Source: Chrysemys picta bellii
Taxonomy: Eukaryota > Chordata > Testudines > Emydidae
DNA: 64,000 nt
Direction: 5' to 3'
NCBI RefSeq assembly: GCF_011386835.1
Contig: NC_088795.1
Location: forward strand, 120,669,434-120,733,433
Position numbers and translations under genes: made by a program
The notes under the pieces: generated by a model
Databases searched by the model: none
Seen by the model: only the letters and a program-made list of their open reading frames with translations
Told to the model about the DNA's origin: nothing
In this document: positions 54,330 to 64,000 of the stretch, in pieces
Position numbering within the stretch: the first letter of the stretch is position 1
Layout of the letters: every line of letters starts with the position of its first letter

Positions 54330-56460
54330 GTTCACAACAGCTATACCGGGGTGGAGCATTAATGGATTTTAAGGTGAACACATCTGGTGTGCATAAGCAA
54401 GCTCTGTGACCAGTCCATATCTGGTACAGAAATAGATGAGACCCAGAGCCTCCTCTTTGTATACTTTCAGTCTAAATATATTGTGCAGTGTCAAAAAGCA
54501 CAAAAGACAGGCTGATCCAAGCTATCAACAAGAAAAAGAAGTAATCTTATTTATTATTTACATTATGTGACGAAAGTAGACAGCTAAACTCAGGAAAATA
54601 CATCCAATTAAATTGCAGCAGCCAGTTATGGAGAAATCTTACAAATCTCAAACATTCAGAGACAATGGTGGTCTGGATAGAACACGGGCCTAAATGCTGG
54701 CTTGGTCCAAGCAAAGAAGGGGAGCAGACATGGTTCATCGTCTGAGAGAATTGTACTGGCCATGGCACTGTACTGGGAAAAACACTTAACTGCATCTATC
54801 CGACAGAGCATAACTGCTACTCCTTAGAGATTACCCAGGCCAAGGAGTTAAAGGCTCATTAAGTCATTTTTTCCACAACCTCCACCTTGCACATCAGTGC
54901 AGAAGGAGACAGGATCAGGAACATAAATTTTAAGAGAGTAAAGGTTTGGACAGTATTTTGGAACATCAGCTCATATCCCTGTGCAACTCAAACTGAATAC
55001 TGTGGGCTCGATCCTCCACCCCATTACACCAGTCTTAGACCATTTTAACTTCATTGAAAAACAATGGTGTCATGGGGTAGAGGGTCAGTTTGTGTCTGTT
55101 GCTCAATTCAGGGTTCAGTCATCATCTAAAATGTTATATGTGGCTAGACAATCATCCAAATTCTGGGCAATTCCATCAGCAGCTTTACAACATCAGAAGA
55201 GGACCAGACTGTGTACTGCGATTAAAAGGGGCAATTCTGAATAAGAGTGTATGATACATATTGCGGAAAAACCACCCAGTGAACACAGCTAAGAAACACA
55301 AAGGTAAGATACTTTTTTGGTCACTAGTATCAATTGGACACAAAGCTTAGCGTCGAAAGTGCATTTTAAGAAAGGGAGACTAAGATTCCTCTGTATGATT
55401 GGACCACAAAGCAAGAATGAGCAATCTTCATGTTGTGAAAGGTAATTCTAGTGTTATGCTAGCATACCCTTCATTAAAAAGCCCAGAAAATGCTACTATG
55501 GATTTAGATTTTCTTTCTAATTTGAATCCTTCTAGGGTTCTTCTAAAATTAGAAAGAAGTTGTTGGTACAATCTTTGGATACAACAACAGGATACACCAT
55601 ATCTTGACTTAAGTTCTACACGAAGTTAGATGCTCTAAATAGATTGCTGCAATATTCTCTGACCAACATGGAAAAAATTACACTCATGCATGGTGGAAAA
55701 CATGGACAATAGCTATTCATTATTCCCCCAGGACTCATTAACGTCTGAATGACGGATACTTGCAGTACATCTGCTGCAATACCATCAACTGTGATCTCAT
55801 CAGATCTCATGGAAAATAGACTCGAGCCATGGCAAATACAAAAAAACCTCAAGTGCTGCAGGAAGTAGTGCTGACAGTTTAGTTGGTGTCACTCTTCTGT
55901 CTGTGTCACTATGTGAACCAATACCCAAACATAGTACTGGGTTGACTGTGCTACTGGAGAGGATGCAAACCTGAAGTATTGACAATTTCTAGTTATTGAA
56001 GATTCCAGTCATAAGAACAGGAGTGTAAACTATAGTATTATGGCCAAATGTCAATGTAGGTAATTACATTCTTCCTACATAGAAACTCTCCCTTCAGTTT
56101 TAAATGGCTAAAGTACTATCTGCTTTCTGTGAAAAGTGATTGGGTAGCATTCCCATGCACTGTTAAACAGTTACTTTGCTCTTTTCCAGAGGTGATTGCA
56201 ACGATGCATATGGATACATGCACACAATCCTATCACTTATTTTGCCTCAGATTTCTCAACAAAAGCCAATTGCCATAAAATTTAATTTTTTAAAAAAGGG
56301 GAACGATATCCCCTATGTTAAGTGAATTTTAACCTTGGTGGGGCTCAAGAACAGCCTTCCTTTGGGCTTGTCCGGACAGGATCTTTTTCTCTGTTCTACA
56401 TCACTTCTATACTTGTGGTACCTGGGGTCCTGGTAAGCACAGCCATGGTGCTGCCAAAAG
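54330..56460. other. Non-coding stretch
   Basis: No supported gene or bounded repeat. Short open frames have no domain. Confidence 0.5.
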
Positions 56461-56464
56461 CCCT

Positions 56465-56532
56465 GGGGTGAAATCCTGACCCTATTGAAGGCAGAATTCC
56501 CATTGACTTCAATGGAGCCAGGATTTCACCCC
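56465..56532. mobile_element. Short palindromic MITE, copy 2
   Basis: GGGGTGAAATCCTGACCC is mirrored by the right end GAGCCAGGATTTCACCCC, with CCCATTGACTTCAATGG at the centre. Relative of 14280-14354; similar cores appear near 28178 and 36035. Confidence 0.7.
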
Positions 56533-56888
56533 CAATGTTTCAAAGGCAGTACAGAGAGCCTGAGAAATCTTACAAAAGCCTGAAGCAGGTATGGCCTTGT
56601 GAGGCTAATTAAAATCAGTCATGAAACTCCCACTGACTTTAAATTTTAAACTCTTTAAAAATATATCTGTCTAGTATGATAAGATTAAAATAAAAACATA
56701 CAATGTATGCAATGTAGCAGCCTGCTTCAAAAAGCTACTGAAGCCAGTAGAAAGACTCCCATTGAGTCAATGGACTTTAGAACAGTCAAACGTTTTTCTC
56801 CTAGAGCACCCTCTATGGGGAGAAGCATGGGATACCTCAAGATGATGGACCCTCCGCATGCAGCTCCTGACGGAAGGCCTGAACCCCA

Positions 56889-57421
56889 GGGGTACGTCCA
56901 CACTGCAATGTCAAGCCCAGGGTTTGAACTCAAGCCTAACTCCACCTCTATCTACACACAAATCGTGCTAACCCACGGTTCGAACCCAGGACTCCCCAGA
57001 CATGGAGGATCCGGACCTGAGTCAAGCTGGGACCCAGGGTTCAAGCCATATTGCTTTGCAGTGTAGACACAGCCCCACTTGACTTGTGCTCTGGGAATTT
57101 GTCAAAAGTATCCCACAACCCCTCAGACCGACTTTCTTTGTCCTCTGGACAGTCAAGTTTTCCCACACTGCACCAGGAACAAAAGGGTAGAGCAGCTACA
57201 TTTTAAGAGGGTGCTAGGCAGTATGGCATATGGGTAATTGGACTCTGGACCACATAATGCAATGTAGATGGTGGAACCCCAGGTTAGGATCCAGAGTTCA
57301 ACAATTCCTAACCTAGGATTACAAATGAGCATAGATGCTCAAGTCTTAAATTAGCAAACCCAAGGTCTGCTAACTTGAGTTTACTTACACTGGGCTCAAG
57401 TTTGCAGTGTAGACCTACCCC
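56889..57421. mobile_element. MITE with GGGGTA(C/G)GTC(C/T)ACACTGCA ends
   Basis: The left end GGGGTACGTCCACACTGCA and the right end, on minus GGGGTAGGTCTACACTGCA, match at 17 of 19. The 533-bp interior has further inverted blocks (CCCAGGGTTTGAACTCAAG; GACCCAGGGTTCAAGCC) and an internal TTTGCAGTGTAGACAC near 57056, so it may be composite. The GTCTACACT core suggests a Harbinger relative but no target duplication is evident. Confidence 0.7.
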
Positions 57422-57599
57422 AAGTGACTTTGAAAGATGAGATACTGGAGTCTCATTACTTTGGCTACAAAATGAGACAAACTAAGGTGATTACTGGGCT
57501 GTCTAGACATGACTGACTTAAATGGAGAATCAGGAAACCAATGGTCCAATCCACAAAACTCCTGCTTGGCTGCTGCCTAAGCTAGAGTCTAAACTCATT

Positions 57600-58110
57600 T
57601 CCACCGTAAAAGTTCCCTAGTCAACTAAGTTTTAGGCCATGGGGCATGTGCACTACTGCCTCCCTTTAGGCACCCATCTAAGTCACAGAGCAATTCACAA
57701 ACCAGGGGAGGGCAGGTGCTTACTCATCTTAGTCATGTGCGGGGGCCCAATCTGGTAGGCAACCTCAGAGCACCTGGAGCCCATTCAAAATCCAGCCTGG
57801 GGTGGGGGTGTCTGCCTTATAACTTTTATCCCAATGGTGAAAGCACACACCTGGCATGTGGGACACCCAGGTTTAATCCCCCACAACTCTGCTAAAGGGA
57901 GAGAAAGGACAGGAGTCTCCTACCTCTCAGAAGAGTACTCTAACCTACCACAAAGCTCTGGGATATTCTGAGATGGGGCTCCTTCACTCTACCCTGCTGA
58001 AGCTGTTCCACTGTGAATAATGAAAGAGTGACTGGAGCAGGGGGACTGGATCCTGGGTCTCTCACCACCCCATTGTGTGCCCTAACCATTAAACTACAGA
58101 GTGACTTTCA
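57600..58110 (+). repeat. Interspersed repeat with tRNA-like segment
   Basis: ATGGTGAAAGCACACACCTGG followed by a B-box-like GGTTTAATCCC (57870-57880) forms a tRNA-like block, also seen at 42815-42870 on minus. The flanking GGACTGGATCCTGGGTCTC and CCTAACCATTAAACTACAGAG blocks look like part of the same element, and the family-C block at 58640-58860 may be its far arm. Confidence 0.45.
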
Positions 58111-58639
58111 CATGTTCTCTCTTTCTCTGGCCCAATGACTATTTAAGTATTTATCCACACTGGAACAGTTACCACCACTCACTGAAATTTGGCCCAGCAT
58201 TCCCCCCATCATGATGGAAGGGCTGCTGGCCAGCCTAACCCTGAGCAGCACTGCAACCCTGCAACAGCCAGAATGGGGACAGGAGTTGTTACTATGGGGT
58301 GAGTACGGTGCATGCTTGGTCTCACACCCACCCTCAGACTCCACTCAGTGGTAATTTTTTTGGAAGGGTATGAGGGGGACCTCAGTTTCAGATTTTTCTC
58401 CAGACCCCCGCAAGCCTCTATGTGCCCCTGCTACCACCACTTCCTCCTCCTTCAGCCATTTTGTGTGAAGCCAGACAGGTATCAGCGTTATTCCTGCAAG
58501 AAATGCCTTAAGTACCTAACCTGCCTGACTCCAGGCTGCTTGTTCCCCTTTGTGCATTGCTAGAGGAAATAGGTACCTCCCTGCAGGCACCCAACTCCAA
58601 GAGAGGGGAGCAGCCTGTCAACATCCCTCATCAGCTGTT

Positions 58640-58860
58640 CCCATTACCTAGCTTAGATCATTCCCCACCTAGCGTACTGGCTTTTGTGGATGGCATTCTA
58701 ATGCACCTATCTCTCCCCATTCGTTGTATAGGGAGCCGAAGCACCTAACTCAGGTTTTGCGAATCACAGTGTTGTTCCTGTCATTGTCTAAGCACCTAGA
58801 AGTTGGTGCATTGCAACTCAGAGTGACACAATGCTTAAGTCCCTTCCTGGATCCCACCCA
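58640..58860 (+). repeat. Interspersed repeat family shared with 6520-6760 (copy 2)
   Basis: Shares GTACTGGCTTTTGTG, CCCCATTCGTTGTATAGGGAG and CACCTAACTCAGG with the copy at 6520-6760 in the same order. Non-coding. Confidence 0.5.
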
Positions 58861-58869
58861 CATTTTCTC

Positions 58870-61060
58870 ATTTGAGGTCAGAGCATAGGCTCACTATACT
58901 TTACATGTCAAAACCTCTTTGTGCCTACAAGGTTCAGACTGTTGGTAGCCACTGCTTGTGGGAGAAAATACGTTAACAAGAAAAATGCAATCTAGAATAC
59001 AGTACATTTTGCCTAATACTGTCAATATGAGGGAAGAGTTAGACGCAGAGCTAAGTGGCTGCCGCTTTTTATCAAGCAGCCATGAAGTTCCAGAAAAGGT
59101 CACCCTGTACTCAGAACCCAGCGCTTCTCTATTTTTATTTTCAGCCCTACCAATTCATCACTCAGGCACAGGTGGACACAGCGTCCCTACACTCTGGGGA
59201 GCTGAAGAAAGCACTATAAATTGCCCAGATGAAGGGCCTTATTAAGGGAAAAGCCTTAGTTAACATCCCTTTTTAAAATAAGGATACAGGAATTAAATCA
59301 CATTTTGACAACAATAAATTTGATACTCGCATACCAAGCTTATTTGAGACACACAACAAACCAAACAACTTTCAACCAAAATGGTATATACCCCCCACTA
59401 GTTTGAAGTCTCCATTAGTACCCACAAGCAGGTGCTTTCATTCAAATTCTCTCCTTATTGTCAAACCTGCTGAGACGCTGAGCTTTTAAATGGAGATGCT
59501 AAGTCACATGACTACCTCACTCCCATGGACTCTTACATTTCCTTTAAACCACATAAAACATAATGACAAACTACACAGTGATTCCTAGTGGGGGGAAAGT
59601 ATTTAAATTGTTCCATCAGTCCTTATGGCAGTATTTAAACTTCTACCAAACCATGTTTAGAACATTTCATAGCATCTCCCCTCCCATACTGAATGGTTTG
59701 GCCCTCTCTTGAAAGGCCTTTATTTCACCAAAGCCATTTATAGGGGCTCTGTTATTCTAAACAGAAGAGTACTGGCCCAATGTTTTACTGTGCCTCAGTC
59801 CTCTATGCTATAAATCTAAACTCCTGGTTCATTGAGTGGCTTTATAATCCCAGTTTCCAGGAGAAGATACAAGGGGGTTAGCTTTCTCCCAGTGGGTTTC
59901 CAGATTTACAGGAGCTGGGGAAAGCTAAATTTTTCAACTATTTTTTGTAGATTAACCCCCCCTGAGTACACTGAGCCTTCCTCCTTGTCCACTGAAATCC
60001 AGAGATAAAAGATTTTTCTCTATTTGTACCATCCAAAAATTCATGTTTATTTAAAGAAGGAGGTTACCCCCTTGGAAAGGAAAGGAGTATACTGGAAAGC
60101 AAGCAAACAACACAATTTTGCTGAGCAGCAAAAAACAGGGAAAAAGACATTACATCTTCCAACAGGTAAGTCTCTACCATTCATTTTTAACCTGAGCTTT
60201 GTTGGTGGAGGCTACTTTAGCCGGCTTCACCCATTCTAATACAATAGAAACCATGGGTGGGGTTGTAACCCTATTTAAATGTCAGCTGAATATTAGGACC
60301 TCTAACAGTGCAGGTTTCTATTAGTACTGTGTTGCTTTGTTAGCCTTGGACTCTGATCCTGAATCCTAGCATTCAACTTGAACTCATTGACTTCTTGGCC
60401 TGCAGCTAAAGTGCTGGAAATGCTAAAAGTGAGCCATACGGACGCATAATAGCTAGCAGGAAGCTTTGTGAGACATACAGCATGTTGTCTTTCCTGCTGA
60501 GGAATAACAACATACATTGGTAATCTGAAGTAAGTTTAACTATTATTGATAAAGCTAGGTAAACATCTTCAGAGCAACAGCAATGTATTGTAACAGCTGG
60601 GTGCTTTGAGTCAGCATTTCCCTGCAGACTACAGGGCGACTGCATTTCCTTAGAACTGGACCAGAGTATGTTTTTCTCTCGGTGTTTTCTGTTTTTACAT
60701 TCTGACCCAGATTGCAGAGCCAGCTTTTCATTTTGCAAGAGCTGGGGGAAGCTAGGCTATCTTGATTCCGACAAGGAAGCGGAAATGCTGACACAGTTTG
60801 ATGCCAAAAGACTTTAACCCCTGATCTTATTTGACTGGTAGTTTCTGTTCAGGTGTAACATGCTTGTTAGAGTGAAGCAATTCTGGAATCTAATCTTCTT
60901 AAAGAGTGGAATTTAAATTTAGAGTAATCCAAGTGTTAAAATGATAATCTAGGACCATGATCCCGCAGACCTTTCTGCATTCCAGGAATCCTACTGAAGT
61001 CAATGCAATTATTTAGGTGAGTCAGGACTACTCCCTGAATAAAAGGCTGCAGGATCAGGT
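58870..61060. other. Non-coding stretch
   Basis: No supported gene. A block at about 60950-61060 (CATGATCCCGCAGACC ... GGCTGCAGGATCAGG) has mirrored ends and may be a decayed MITE. Confidence 0.45.
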
Positions 61061-61069
61061 GCGTGCTTA

Positions 61070-61428
61070 GGGTATGTCTACACAACAAAAGCTGTGCACA
61101 GGCCAGCCTACCTGAGCTAGCTTGACTCTAGCTAGTGCACATAGTGACAGTAGTAAAGACAGTGCAATGTGGGCTTCAGTACAAGTAGTTTAAACCTGGC
61201 ACAGGCCTTGGGTATGTACTCTGCTCACTAGAATCATAGAATATTAGGGTTGGTCATCTAGTCCAATCCCCTGCTCAAAGCAGGACCAACACCAACTAAA
61301 TCATCCCAGCCAGGGCTTCGGCAAGCCTGTGCTGAAGCCCACGCTTCTATTATTATCCGTGTTAGCTGGATTCAGACTTGTTCAGAGAAGTTAGCCCATG
61401 CACAGCTTTTGTTATATAGACATGTCTT
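61070..61428. mobile_element. MITE interrupted by a CR1 tail
   Basis: The left arm GGTATGTCTACACAACAAAAG, then CTGTGCACAGGC, is mirrored by the right arm GCCCATGCACAGC, then TTTTGTTATATAGACATGTC. Inner arms also match (GTGGGCTTCAG and CTGAAGCCCAC). The centre is a reversed CR1 terminus. Outer ends approximate. Confidence 0.65.
61231..61327 (-). mobile_element. CR1 LINE 3' end fragment, antisense
   Basis: AATCATAGAATATTAGGGTT then GGTCATCTAGTCCAA, CTGCTCAAAGCAGGACCAAC and CAGCCAGGGCTTCGGCAAGC match the reverse-complement CR1 terminus, with a deletion of about 15 bases near 61253 relative to the copy at 41409. It lies inside the MITE at 61070-61428. Confidence 0.8.
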
Positions 61429-61429
61429 T

Positions 61430-62765
61430 AGCAGTTGTGCAATACATCACATCTTCAAAGCGCTATACACATATTAGCTAATGAATGTTTACAATCCAGA
61501 TTACATTATTTTTGGGGATTATGCATCCGCAACTGGAAGAAAATGAGGGGCTAATCAGACCAAAACTATGCAAGGAGACAAAACTGTCTTAAGCACATTT
61601 CAAAAGTGACTGTGTCCAGCATATACATAAAGAACTAGCATGACTGCCATGTTAAAGTGACATATGCTCATTTAACTACACGGTGCATTGGGGGAGGACA
61701 AAGTTCAGCGACCTCAGGAGACTGCAGATACCATGAGATTGGTATTTAGAACTGCACAATTTTCCCTGCAAGTTAGAATATACACAAGGCAGGCAAGAGA
61801 AGGCCACTCAGCCACAGTTCTAAAGCTCCATTATTGGCACTTGTGTTAAAGGTTCTCAGCTGTTATATATCACATGGTGTCCTTAACGCAAAATGTCCTT
61901 CCTTCTCTTGGTTTAAATTAGGCTCTTAAGGCCAAAACCTGCCCTCCTATATATATCTCACCAACTTCAGTGGGACTGCCTGGGTGTAATTGGGGGTAGA
62001 ACTTGGTCTTTAAGTATTAACACATTATATTATATTAAGAGGCACTGCTGAAGAAAACCCTAAAGCCTTCAGCCAAACGTGCAGCTGCAGTGAAGCAAGC
62101 AAACAGGATGCTGAATAGCAATGCCAGAGAGAGACAATGGAAATTAAAGGAAATATCTTGTTTTCATATGAGACGTCTTTCAACTTCCTGGCAGCTTCTT
62201 TCAATCATCCTGAAAAGATCCAGGACAGCTATACAAAAACAGGGGCATCTCATTTGCATCTAATTATGTTCATAGTTATGAGAGAGTTCAAAGCACCAAC
62301 AGAACCTATGCCCCAATGTGAAGGAATCTGAATAGTTTCTGCAAGTCATGCAGCACCAAATTCCTAGGACTTGCAAGCTGAAGCATAAGGGATATATGCA
62401 ATTCCTAATGTACCCGGTTTGTGCTTTTTCCTGTTTGTTACAGTGCATTAGTCTCTGGGGTTATTTAATGAGGGCAGGTGTAGAGGCATTGAATTGTCTC
62501 TGTGTAGTGGTGTTTTTAAAAGGCTACAGAAGGTCAAGGGCCGGGGCCAGTTTTAGATGCGTTCATTCCCTAGGCACAAACCTTTCCATTTCCCCACTTC
62601 CCTCCAGCTGCACATCTTGAGTCAAAAAGCACCGTTTAAATTCCATTGAGAATACCACAATGTAGGGTGTTCACCCAAAGGAATCTAAGAACAATTACAG
62701 GTATGTACAGCAGGATGAACAATAATGGTACCATCTTCTGGGATATAAACCACAAAAAAGGCTGA
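61430..62765. other. Non-coding stretch
   Basis: No supported gene. CAAAGCGCTATACACATATTAG near 61458 resembles an old repeat tail. Confidence 0.45.
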
Positions 62766-62769
62766 AGAA

Positions 62770-62990
62770 ACTGGTGATTCTGATGCTGGACTGGGATTAA
62801 GGAGATTTGGGTTCAATTCCTGGTTCTGTCATAGACTTTGTGTGAAATCTGGCAAGTAATTTAATCCCTGCCTTAGTTTCCCTGTCTGTGAAATAGGGTT
62901 AATAATAGTTGCCTACTTCACAATGGTGTTGTGAGGATAAATTAACATTTATGAGGTGCTCAGATAATACAATGATTGGAGCCATTAAAG
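62770..62990 (+). mobile_element. MIR-type SINE
   Basis: From head to tail: GATTTGGGTTCAATTCC (B-box-like), AATCTGGCAAGTAATTTAAT, CCTTAGTTTCCCTGTCTGTG, AAATAGGGTTAATAATAG and GTTGTGAGGATAAATTAA, then GAGGTGCTCAGATAATA. This is the best preserved MIR in the window and keeps the tRNA-like head, core and tail. Confidence 0.8.
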
Positions 62991-62999
62991 AAACCTAGG

Positions 63000-63690
63000 G
63001 AGAGACTTTGCTGTTACTCACAGAACAGTCACAAATTTGAATGTAGATTAGATTTGCACAGTTACAAAAGAAAATGATACATTTAATCCAAATATAGGAA
63101 CCAATTATCTCCTCGGTCCTTTCCTAGAATCCCCAATAATGTGACTTGAAATGTGGGGAGAAACTGCCCCCAAATCTTCAAAGAAAACAAAAATGTGCCA
63201 ACAAGGCTTAAATATTTGCAAAATTGAAGGGAAAATAGTTAATTTAAAATATATTATTTCCTGCTAAAGAGCACAACAGTGCTACAAGTTAATTTAAAAT
63301 GTAATGACTTTAGCACAATGTGTGTTATGCAATCTCATATGATATTATTATGCAATATCATACAGTTAATGAAGTTCTTGAGGGAAAAGACTATCCTGTG
63401 AAGGGTAGTCTTGACTGTGCAAGGATTTAAGTAGTTTCCAGTTCCACTGATTTCACTGGGAATGGAGGATATTCAGCATATTGCAAGGTCAGAATATAGA
63501 TGCCTATTGTTATCATATTATAACAATGTTTATAATGCACATTATCACAGCATACAACAATCAAAATAATTCTCATTTATATGTTACTGCTGTAGCTCAC
63601 TTACAAAGTTCTGAAGGAAATGTTAGCTTCTAAATAAACGATCTTAGTTATGATACTTACTAATATCTGTTGGGTATTAGCAATATTATA
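63000..63690. other. AT-rich non-coding stretch
   Basis: Nothing recognised. Confidence 0.5.
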
Positions 63691-63699
63691 AGCTCTCAC

Positions 63700-64000
63700 A
63701 ATTGTGCGATTAATCGCACTGTTAAACAATAATAGAATACTATTTATATACATATTTTTGGATGTTTTTCACATTTTCAAATATATTGATTTCAATTACA
63801 ACACAGGATACAAAGTGTACAGTGCTCACTTTATATTTTTTTATTAAATATTTGCACTGTAAAAATAATTATTATTTTTTCAATTCACTTAATACAAGTA
63901 GTGTAGTGCAATCTCTTTACCATGAAAGTTGAACTTACAAATATAGAATTATGTACAAAAAATAACTGCATTCAAAAATATAACAGTGAAAACTTTAGAG
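63700..64000. mobile_element. Interspersed DNA-transposon-like repeat cut by the window end
   Basis: The block starts at a palindromic GTGCGATTAATCGCAC (63704-63719) and continues with CAAATATATTGATTTCAAT, ACAAAGTGTACAGTGCTCAC and GTAGTGCAATCTCTTTACCA. I recall this sequence as a repeated element in turtles and other reptiles, probably a large hAT-type element. The coding part would lie beyond the window. Confidence 0.5.

Noticed and set aside
1..64000. CRISPR array or prokaryotic operon
   Set aside because: No regularly spaced identical short repeats occur, and the repeat content is that of a vertebrate genome. The tandem arrays present have no unique spacers.

Overview
The window looks like ordinary, gene-poor nuclear DNA from a turtle, most likely a cryptodire. 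The evidence is the repeat content: a tRNA-headed SINE with a CR1-type tail (Cry/Pol III SINE type, 5472-5670), many 5'-truncated CR1 LINEs in both orientations, old MIR and L2-like fragments, and many DNA-transposon remnants of the hAT, Tc1/mariner and PIF/Harbinger types. Family names come from sequence features and recalled family knowledge; no database search was possible.

The clearest protein-coding locus is a 4.28 kb PIF/Harbinger transposon (21960-26238). It has 16-bp terminal inverted repeats, a 3-bp AGC target duplication and two convergent genes. The rightward gene encodes a Myb/SANT-like accessory protein in two exons and is broken by an in-frame stop and probably a frameshift. The leftward gene encodes a 476-residue DDE transposase and is uninterrupted. 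A decayed, internally deleted relative lies at 5676-6495 with the SINE at its left edge. The big element itself sits inside an older interspersed repeat (21780-26540), of which another copy lies at 7800-8320.

The rest is a record of nested insertions. Direct target duplications let several elements be bounded to the base: a probable solo LTR (6958-7374, 5-bp duplication), seven hAT-type elements with 8-bp duplications (12984-13869, 34681-35366, 35648-35959, 41687-42597, 41934-42063, 46571-47046, 46758-46876), TA-flanked mariner/Tigger-type MITEs (3195-3382, 26622-26993, 34744-34932) and a small Harbinger-type MITE (39113-39476). The deepest stack is at 41.18-43.11 kb. There an AT-rich element appears to hold a reversed CR1, which holds a hAT, which holds a mini-hAT.

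The only hint of a host gene is a CpG-rich segment (about 38.1-38.9 kb). It holds a ZNF143-type motif and, on the minus strand, an ATG followed 16 bases later by a good splice donor (38239-38254). If real, this is a first coding exon of a gene running left, and much of the left half of the window would be its intron 1. No downstream exon was recognised. No host protein gene, functional tRNA or rRNA gene, or CRISPR array could be supported.
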